A stretch of DNA of 64,000 nt from Salvia splendens. Taxonomy: Eukaryota; Streptophyta; Magnoliopsida; Lamiales; Lamiaceae. Location: positions 11,531,410 through 11,595,409 of the forward strand of contig NC_056050.1 in NCBI RefSeq assembly GCF_004379255.2, given 5' to 3'. The position numbers and the translations under genes were made by a program. This document shows, one piece after another, positions 56,291-64,000 of the stretch. Below the pieces are notes generated by a model. That model saw nothing but the letters and a program-made list of their open reading frames with translations. It was not told the DNA's origin and did not search any database. Every line of letters starts with the position of its first letter. Positions within the stretch are counted from its first letter, which is position 1.

Positions 56291-58260
56291 TTAACACTTC
56301 TTGCCATACAAGGCTTCATACGGAGCCATATCGATCGTCGCTTGGTAGCTATTGTTGTAGGCGAATTCAACCAACGGTAGAACAGTTTCATAACTTTCCC
56401 CTCGATCTAATACAACGGCTCGCAGCATATCCTCAAGCGTTTGAATCGTCCTCCCTGACTGTCCGTCCGATTGCGGGTGATAAGCAATGCTGAAGTTCAG
56501 TTGTGTGCCCAATTCACGTTGCAAACTCATCCAAAACTTTGAGGTGAACTTTGTATCACGGTCGGACACGATAGTCTTTGGCACCCCATGCAAACGCACA
56601 ATCTCATTCACGTACAGTTTTGCTAACTTGTCCGCGCCATAAGTAATTCGAATTGGTAAAAAGTGCGCGCTTTTCGTTAGTCGATCGATGATCACCCAAA
56701 TCGCAGTGTTGCCCTTTTGTGACTTCGGCAAACCCGTCACGAAATCCATAGCTAGATGCTCCCACTTCCTTTCGGGAATTTCGAGTGGTTGCAACTTCCC
56801 ATATGGCCGTTGGTGTAAGGCCTTCACTTGTTGGCATGCTAGACATCGTTCCACATATGACGCTACGTCTCCTTTCATTCCATTCCACCAAAAACGTTGC
56901 TTCAAATCTCGATACATCTTCGTGCTTCCGGGGTGTGCAGTGTAAGGCGTGTCGTGCGCTTCACTCAAAATCTCATCTTTTAGCGTCTCATCGCTCGGCA
57001 CACACAATCGCCCATCGTACATCAAAGCATTATCTGCCTCCTCACGGTAATGATCAAGCTTCTCGGCTCTCACCTTCACACGTAATTCTTCCAACTTCTC
57101 ATCACGTCGTTGGGCTTCTATGAGCTTGGTTCTCAAATCTGGCTCAATCACTAGCGTCGCTATTCGTCCTTCTACTAGCTCGGGCACTTTTACTATTTCC
57201 AATCTCATTCTGTCGAATTCGCGAATCAACGCTTCCTCTTGCGTTAGGAAATAAGCCAATTGAGGTTGGTTCTTCCTACTCAAAGCATCGGCTACTACGT
57301 TCGCCTTGCCCAGTTGATAGTGAATACCACAGTCATAGTCTTTCACAATCTCTAACCAACGACGTTGTCGCATGTTTAGCTCCTTCTGCTCGAAGAAGTA
57401 CTTGAGACTCTTGTGATCCGTATATATTTCGCATCTCACTCCGTAGAGATGATGTCTCCAAATTTTCAGTACATGCACTACTGCTGCTAGCTCCAAGTCG
57501 TGCGTCGGAAAAATCAATTCATTCGGTCTCAACTGTCGGGAAGCGTATGCTATCACTTTCCCATCTTGCATCAACACACAACCAAGTCCTGCCTTTGATG
57601 CATCGGTATAGATGGCGAAGTCCTTGTCGGCTGCCGGTACGGCTAGAACAGGTGTTGTAGTCAATTTCTCTGTCAAAAGTTGGAAACTCGCCTCGCACTC
57701 CGGTGTCCAAACCACTTTGACTCCTTTCTTCAACAGTTGTGTCATTGGTCTCGCGATTTTAGAGAATCCCTCGATGAAGCGTCGATAGTATCCCACCAAT
57801 CCCAAGAAACTGTGGATTTCACTCGGCGTTTTCGGCGATTTCCAATTCTGCACGGCCTCGACTTTTGCTGGGTCTACTTGAATTCCATTTGCCGTCACAA
57901 TATGTCCAAGAAAGTTCACTCGAGTCAACCAAAACTCGCACTTACTAAACTTGGCATAAAGCTTCTCCTTTCGCAACGTTTCTAACACGGTCTGTAGATG
58001 CCATCCATGTTCCTCCTCTTTCTTCGAGTGCACTAAAACATCGTCGATGAAGTCTAACATGAACTTGTCGAGATACTCATGGAAAACTCGGTTTATCAAG
58101 TCCATGAAGACAGTCGGGGCGTTAGTCAGCCCAAATGGCATCACGACGAATTCATAATGGCCATAACAAGTGCGAAAAGCAGTCTTAGGCACATCCTCTC
58201 GTCGGACCTTTAGTTGATGGTACCCTGATCTCAAATCCATTTTCGAGAATACGCCCGCTC
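56291..58260 (-). pseudogene. Chromovirus pol: RT, RNase H and integrase core
   Basis: A 649-residue open frame (56291-58240). [34 protein letters not shown] (catalytic DD at residues 66-67). RNase [10 protein letters not shown] (Asp 213), [10 protein letters not shown]. Integrase: zinc-binding H419, H426, C456, C459; core Asp 489 (AMDFVTG) and Asp 550 (VSDRD). At residue 586 the DDE glutamate is Gly ([10 protein letters not shown]), which should abolish strand transfer. Copy 1 (19388-20157) has the same change, so it predates the segmental duplication. Upstream, a TGA or similar at about 58261 separates it from the first RT part. Confidence 0.9.
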
Positions 58261-58261
58261 C

Positions 58262-58855
58262 TCAAAGTTGGTCGAACAAATCATCAATCCTCGGCAGTGG
58301 GTACTTATTCTTCAAGGTCATCTTGTTGAGTTCACGATAGTCGATGCACATCCTCATCGTTCCATCCTTTTTCTTAACGAACAACACTGGCGCTCCCCAG
58401 GGTGACACACTAGGTCGGATGAAACCCAAGTCTAATAGTTCTTGCAACTGGATCTTCAACTCTGCCAACTCTTTAGGGGCCATTCGGTATGGCGCCTTTG
58501 ATACTGGCGCAGACCCTGGTTCCAAATCAATAGTGAACTCTAATTGTCTGTCGGGTGGCGATCCAGACAAAGCTTCGGGAAACACCTCGGGAAATTCTTG
58601 TACTACTGCCACGTCTTCCACTTTCAAATCCTTCTTTTCCTCTCCGTTCAAGTACACAAGATACGCCGGTCGCCCTTTTCTTATCATCGTGCTTGCTTGT
58701 AAAGCAGAGATTATGTCGGTTCATGGAAATTCCATACAAGATAGTCGACTCTTTGCTAGAGGCTCGAAGAGAAATTTGCCTCTTCTTGCAATGTTGCATC
58801 AAAAACTCAGAATATGTATCAAGAACGCGAACTTTAATCAAACGGTCTTAACTTG
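58262..58855 (-). pseudogene. Chromovirus protease-RT linker and RT N-terminus
   Basis: 58262-58687 encodes [72 protein letters not shown] and [12 protein letters not shown], the classic start of a Ty3/gypsy RT. Upstream sequence to about 58855 in another frame ([17 protein letters not shown]) is linker. Protease motifs are absent, so homology to pol ends here. Confidence 0.85.
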
Positions 58856-61525
58856 GATATGAATCAATTTTGAAATATAACAATTGGTTATGATCATCCC
58901 CACGGAGCATGAAAGAACATAAGATATGTCATGAATATGGGATGAAATCAAATAAATGTCAATTCTCCTAGTTGGCTACCAAAAAGATAATTCAGTTGTC
59001 CGACCAAATTTGAAAAGTCCACACATCAATGGATAATGACTTAGAGGGTTGAGGGAAAAGAAATGATCAGTTGCATGAGGATTGAGAAATATAGGCATTT
59101 GTCACAAGGCGGTACTGATCATGGTTCAACGAAAATCATAATATGGATTGATAGAATAACATCAATGGGTTCATAAGTTTGTGAAGGCAACCAAAGTCAA
59201 AGGGGCTTTTTGAAAAAAAATCAAGTGGACTAAGTTTGCTAAGGCAAGGTATAAAATGTAGGCCTTAACTTCGTTTTGTAGAAAGGAAGGTTCTATTATG
59301 AAAAGGATACATATAGTGGAACTGAACCAAAAAGAATTTCACTCTGTAAGAAAGAACTTGACACAGACATGGTTACAAAATGAAAAGCTGAACAAAAAGT
59401 TCAAGGAAGAATATCCCATAGAAAAAAAATGTCTGCGAAACGTGATTATATTGAAGGACATAACTGCAAGCAGCTTTAGGAATGAAGTTCAATAGCAAAG
59501 GCTCACAAAGTCAAAATATTGTGCGTATAAATAATAAGTCGTAGAAGACTACAATCAATCCAAGTGTCCAAAGTTATGAAGGCAACACCACTTTCCAAGA
59601 ACTGAAAGTGAGTTAAGACTCAATGGAGGAAAAGAAATAATATGCATCACTTGCAAGGGGTGAACGAAACAAGCTATCAAGTAGACAAGGGTCCATGGTT
59701 ATTTGAAAGGTCATGAAAAATAACTTCTTAGAATCCAAGTAAGAGCTGTTGATTAAAATAGTTTGTTCTAGCTATTAAAGTCGCACTCCCTTGTTCATCT
59801 TTCGCAAGCCAAGACTGGTAACATCGCTCTAAGAACCGTGGATTCCACGCTGGGATTCTTCATGTCATCGCCACTAATAATGATAGTCGAAATCCATATC
59901 TTCATAAAATTCTTTGCATGTCATAATGACTATCCTGGTAGGACATTGTTATCATCCTCGTGCTCTTTAGCAGGGTATGAAGATCATCTCCATCGTGTTG
60001 TCACTTACGCAAGATTACACTATACTAATTTAATCGCGAGTATGATCGCTCGCCGTTGCATGAAAATATCACTTAGCTTCAGCTCTTCTTGTCTCGCACC
60101 TTGACTTAAGGGTTTGCCTCAACTTTCATATTATCGTACGTTTCATTGCTCATAGAAGCAATAGTTAAGTTTTCAACTTAGAACTACGATTCACGCAGTC
60201 AACTAGGCTTATATTTTAGGTACTCTAAGTTCACAACACAATTCATCATCTCTTAGATCATCATCTACCACAATTTACGTAATTCATACCTCAAGATAAA
60301 CACACCACATTTTTACAACTCATAGCAAAATACTTTCGAACTTTACAACTATATTCAAAACTTTTGAAAAAAATTTCTTTACACTTTCACACTTTCCAAA
60401 AAAAATTCCACATCTCACTTTTAAAATAAAAGTTTTGACTCAACTAAAACGTACTTTCGCATCAACTTTCATCATTCGTATAAAACACTCCATAGAATAA
60501 CGTATCATACTTCGCACCTCATAACATACATAACATCACACTTCCATAGCTCAATTTTTCCAAACGAAAAAGTCATTTCTCTTTTTTTTTAAACTTTTTT
60601 TTTGTCGAAACTCAAATTTTTTTTTTCTTTTGGACAATTCATACTCACAACATTTTCCATTGATCAATTAATTTTCCTGAAAGAAAGAACTAACATGTTT
60701 TCATTTAAAGTTCAAAGATATTTTTTTTTCAAAAATTCCAACAACTTTCCACAACATAAATATTTTTCCTCAATCATACTCCACTAGAACAACTAGTCAT
60801 TAATATTGCAAAATAATCAACCTCAAAATCATTTTCCCTTTTTTTTCTACATGTCAAACACCATGAAAATCTTTCAAAACTCATAACGCATTTGTATTCC
60901 AGACAAAACACTCATGCACTTCGCATATATGTTTGAAACAATATTTTTAGTTACTCATCTTTTCTCATAAATTTCAACATTCTCAAAACAACTCATCAAT
61001 TTCCATTTTTGATGTAAAACACTCCATCTTCCTATGTTCGCATGCTTACATCGTAGAACTTTCACACATAACACACATTTTCGACATTATGTCACTCATG
61101 CTCATGTTTCACATAGGCATACCAGAACAATATCACATTCTTACATACAACACGTGTTTAGATCATCTTGACAATCATGCTCATACTCAACAAAATCATA
61201 CTATCACAACATTGTACTCATATATATATCACGCGCTTAGATTATCATGGCAATCACGCTCATATTCCACATAATCATGTCATTACAATTCATCTTCATG
61301 CATAACGTTCATTCACATGCATACACTTGCCAAACACCCTCATCATATCATCATCAATTACATGCATCGATTTCACATGCTTTCAACAACTTAAAACATA
61401 CCTCAGTTTCTTTGGTTGAGCGCGATGCTTTGGATGTTGAGCCTTCGTTACACTTCTAGTCAATAAGGATTCACTAATCTAGACTTAAGACAAAAGAAGA
61501 CTCTCGGACCAGAGCAAAACACTAA
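58856..61525. other. Internal chromovirus region without recognisable gag or protease
   Basis: About 2.7 kb, AT-rich, with T-runs at 60580-60630 and 60720-60850 and many tcatcat/cacat stretches. No Gag, zinc knuckle or DTG/DSG protease motif could be found on the minus strand, and the small open frames look random. The part next to the primer site (61390-61525) resembles an element leader. Gag-protease has been lost or replaced. Confidence 0.6.
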
Positions 61526-61537
61526 GCTCTGATACCA
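61526..61537 (-). other. Primer binding site for initiator tRNA-Met
   Basis: Minus-strand TGGTATCAGAGC, complementary to the 3' end of initiator tRNA-Met, three bases inside the LTR end (61541). Standard for plant chromoviruses. Confidence 0.9.
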
Positions 61538-61540
61538 CTC

Positions 61541-64000
61541 TGTCACGACCGCCCATACTAGGGTTACTACAAACGAGGCAATCGTGATACAACATGCAAG
61601 GATAGCGTTTTATTTGAAAACTTAAAAGAATGAAAAACATTTTGGTTTAAAGAAGTTTAAAGTTATAACTTTTCTATTAAATAAAAACGACTCATAATAA
61701 ATACCTTTAAAAGAAAGCAGCGGAGAAAATTAATTATTAAAAATCCAATCAACTTCTAAGAAAAACATTTAGTTTACTTCGCGGGAAACATCATTTTCAA
61801 GTAGCATTGTAAATACTCGTTTAAAACCTAACACAACCAAACATACTCAAACATAGTACGGAAAAGATTAAAGTATTGGAACATAGTTCAAGATATAGCA
61901 GCGGAAATAAGGTTTAAAGAGAGTCAAGGATAACGCCTATGTATGAAGACACAACGCATCCTAAGGCCAACTCAACATCCTCCGCAACATCCCGCTCAAC
62001 CTGCACATAGGGAAAACATATGCAGGGCTGAGTACTTGTTGTACTCAATGGGCTTATGCCGAAAACAGTTTATATTAGTTATGTCATTCATACCAGTGAT
62101 CTCGAGTTTTCTATGTAGTAAGAAATATCACGAGAGCACAAAAACATTTCAAGTCTGGCCACACAATTTATCTCCCCACTTTTCACATCATTCCATCAAT
62201 CACAATCATCATATCACAGTGCGACGAAAGTGTGGCCACACTATTCGCCCACGAGACCGGCCTACTAGCAAGGACGGCTCACGATCCCACCAGTGTACAC
62301 AGCCTGATAGGGTTTGCGGCCCTACTCAGACCCGAATTCGTTTCACAACACAACCATATAGCCTAACGGAGCAAGCTCAGACGAACTAGGCATCAGGCAA
62401 CAATCTCACAAACAAAATAACATGGCATGACATAACAGTTAAACCACCCTTATAACACCACATCATATTTTCGGAAAATAAAGAGATTTGAAAAGAAAGC
62501 CCACCTCGATTCCTTAACAACACAATTCCAACTTATGCAACTCTCGTTCCTCGAGCTCACGTATACTCAATCACACTTGCCAACGACACCACAATCAGCT
62601 TTCCATAAACTTATGTTATCATGCATGTCCTATTGTTCCTTTTTATCGTTTCCCTTAAATTACCCATCCACTCATTCATCGACATAAGGAAAAACATGCC
62701 ATAATATTTCTCAACGTGTCACACAAAATCAAGTCATAGGATACTTTCCCAAATCATACATGCATCATATAGTTTATCAAACTTGGCAACAAGTGATATT
62801 TTCACATAACAACAAAACTGACAGAACTGCGCGGTTGGTTTGTAAAAATCACCAAAACTTTATCCGACCTCATATGAAGCTAAAATTTGGTCACAACACA
62901 GTAGACACATTCAGGTTCATTCAGTTAAAGTTTCACACTCAAATCATGGCATTTGGTCAGTCAAAACATTTATACAACTCTCTGGTCGGAACATAAAAAT
63001 TCTGGCAGCATTGCGCAGTTCATTTGAAAAATTCACCATAAATTCATCTTATGTCTAATGAGGCTGAAATTTTTACACGACTCAGAAGACACTTCAAATG
63101 TTCATTTACTTCAAGTCATTTTGTCAGTCAAACAGAATACAAAACTTTCTCGGAGAGAACACAAGTTTCTGGCAGAATAGCGCAGTCAACTTCAAACATT
63201 TATTAAAAATCCATTTTTCGACAAAGAGGGCTGAAATTTATACGAGACACAGAAAACAACTCGAAATTTACTCAGTAAAATTTTCACATCAAAATTCGAT
63301 CGTTTGATAGGTCAATTACATATCAGAAACTGCTGTTCGAACTTCACAGATTTCAGGCTCACAAATTCGAATTTAGGGTTTCTTCCTCAATCATCCAAAT
63401 ACAATTTTTCATACTTATAACACAAAATCATGCTCAAAAAGGTTCTCATAATCATGTTTGCACATAAACTCACATCATTCACCGAAGATTCAAATCAAAT
63501 TTCACATAAACTCAATCAAAATCGCATAATTATCAAAGTTCTCATGCAAACACACTTTTCCACCGATTAATTTTGCGATCTATCAATCCTACACTCACTA
63601 TATGCATGAAGGGATCAAGAATAAGGTTCCAATGAAGGAGATGAGAAGAAAATCTTAGTTATACCTTCTTGAATCAAGAAAAACGAACGGTAGAAACAAG
63701 CGTTGGCACGATTCGTCGGGAACTCTTGAAAATCCACTCCAATTGGTGCAAGAACAAGGATTGAAGGAGAGTTTTTGGAGAGAATGTAGAGAGGGAGGGG
63801 GAAATCGTGTGGGGGAGGGAGAAGGAGAAAGGAGGCGTGTGATTTTTGGGGGCTAGGGTTAGGGTTTTAGTTATTTAAGGTTTAGGTTAAATCCCCCCAC
63901 TAAATTAGAATAATTAAATTGTGGGAGAATAAAATAGAGGTAAATTCCCACAATAAAATATAAAGTAGGCGTGTATTTTGGTGCATGGAAGGAAATAAAT
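61541..64000 (-). repeat. 5' LTR of chromovirus, partial (LTR3)
   Basis: Starts tgtcacgaccgcc on the plus strand and matches LTR1 and LTR2 up to the window edge. It lacks the ttaattaac stretch (near 61620) that LTR1 and LTR2 both have, and retains both the tttgcggcccta segment lost in LTR1 and the cacgtatactcaatc segment lost in LTR2. Confidence 0.9.

Larger units (their letters stand above)
48063..57018. repeat. Segmental duplication, copy 2 (about 8.9 kb)
   Basis: Collinear with 11282-20157: LINE ORF2, AT-rich block, MULE relic, MITE, LTR, chromodomain, integrase, with identical element-to-element junctions. Small indels shift the offset from about 36,780 to 36,861 bases. In this copy the integrase continues into RNase H and RT, and the LINE continues to zf-RVT, so it is the less interrupted version. 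Confidence 0.9.
52396..64000 (-). mobile_element. Chromovirus (Ty3/gypsy, Tekay/Del-like), gag-less, 5' LTR cut by window
   Basis: 3' LTR 52396-55665, polypurine tract, pol with RT, RNase H, integrase and chromodomain (55712-58855), about 2.7 kb without recognisable genes, primer site 61526-61537, 5' LTR from 61541 to beyond the window. Both LTRs share TGT...ACA ends. No gag or protease is found and pol has stops, so the element is not autonomous. Confidence 0.88.

Noticed and set aside
59298..59495. Small lysine-rich ORF in the gag-less region
   Set aside because: It is on the opposite strand to the element, with no recognisable motif and AT-rich composition that makes chance Lys-rich frames common.
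1..64000. CRISPR arrays, bacterial operons or phage genes
   Set aside because: No regularly spaced repeats; all coding signals are plant retroelement or MULE types with eukaryotic features.

Overview
This is a repeat-dense plant nuclear window with no intact host gene. Three things point to an angiosperm, most likely a eudicot: L1-clade LINEs whose ORF2 ends in an RNase H domain and whose ORF1 carries a DUF4283-type domain plus a CCHC knuckle; Athila-type and chromodomain Ty3/gypsy elements; and a processed copy of a plant-specific WEB-family gene. A Lamiales-like genome is a guess only. The landscape looks like heterochromatin in which elements inserted into each other and were then duplicated.

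Layout. 1-4593: 5' part of a minus-strand Athila-like element (protease, gag, tRNA-Asp primer site, LTR). 3169-7538 and 7539-11908: a head-to-tail 4,370 bp duplication holding part of that LTR, a LINE that encodes ORF1 only, and a piece of a minus-strand LINE ORF2. 11282-20157: LINE ORF2, an unassigned AT-rich LTR-like block, a MULE transposase relic, a Stowaway-like MITE, and the 3' LTR, chromodomain and integrase of a chromovirus. The same succession recurs at 48063-57018, so it is a segmental duplication of about 8.9 kb. 20158-35962: interleaved plus and minus LINEs, including a nearly intact autonomous LINE (21985-28416, ORF1 and ORF2 separated by 2 nt, one premature stop in ORF2) and a full-length ORF1-only LINE with a 16 bp target-site duplication (30604-33044). 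35963-49998: minus-strand LINEs nested inside one another, with a plus-strand ORF1-only LINE (43662-47826) that itself contains a processed WEB-family gene (45070-46835) flanked by a 17 bp target-site duplication and ending in poly(A). 52396-64000: a chromovirus with both LTRs (the 5' one cut by the window edge) and pol, but no recognisable gag or protease in about 2.7 kb of internal DNA.

How the parts relate. The autonomous LINE supplies endonuclease and reverse transcriptase. The ORF1-only elements, found as ten pieces here, carry no enzyme of their own but share a 3'-terminal stem-loop next to poly(A) with the autonomous elements, and one full-length copy also shares a 5'-terminal hairpin with an autonomous copy. 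The simplest reading is a plant counterpart of the mammalian half-LINE (HAL1) arrangement: an ORF1-only parasite mobilised in trans. The same machinery probably made the WEB retrocopy.
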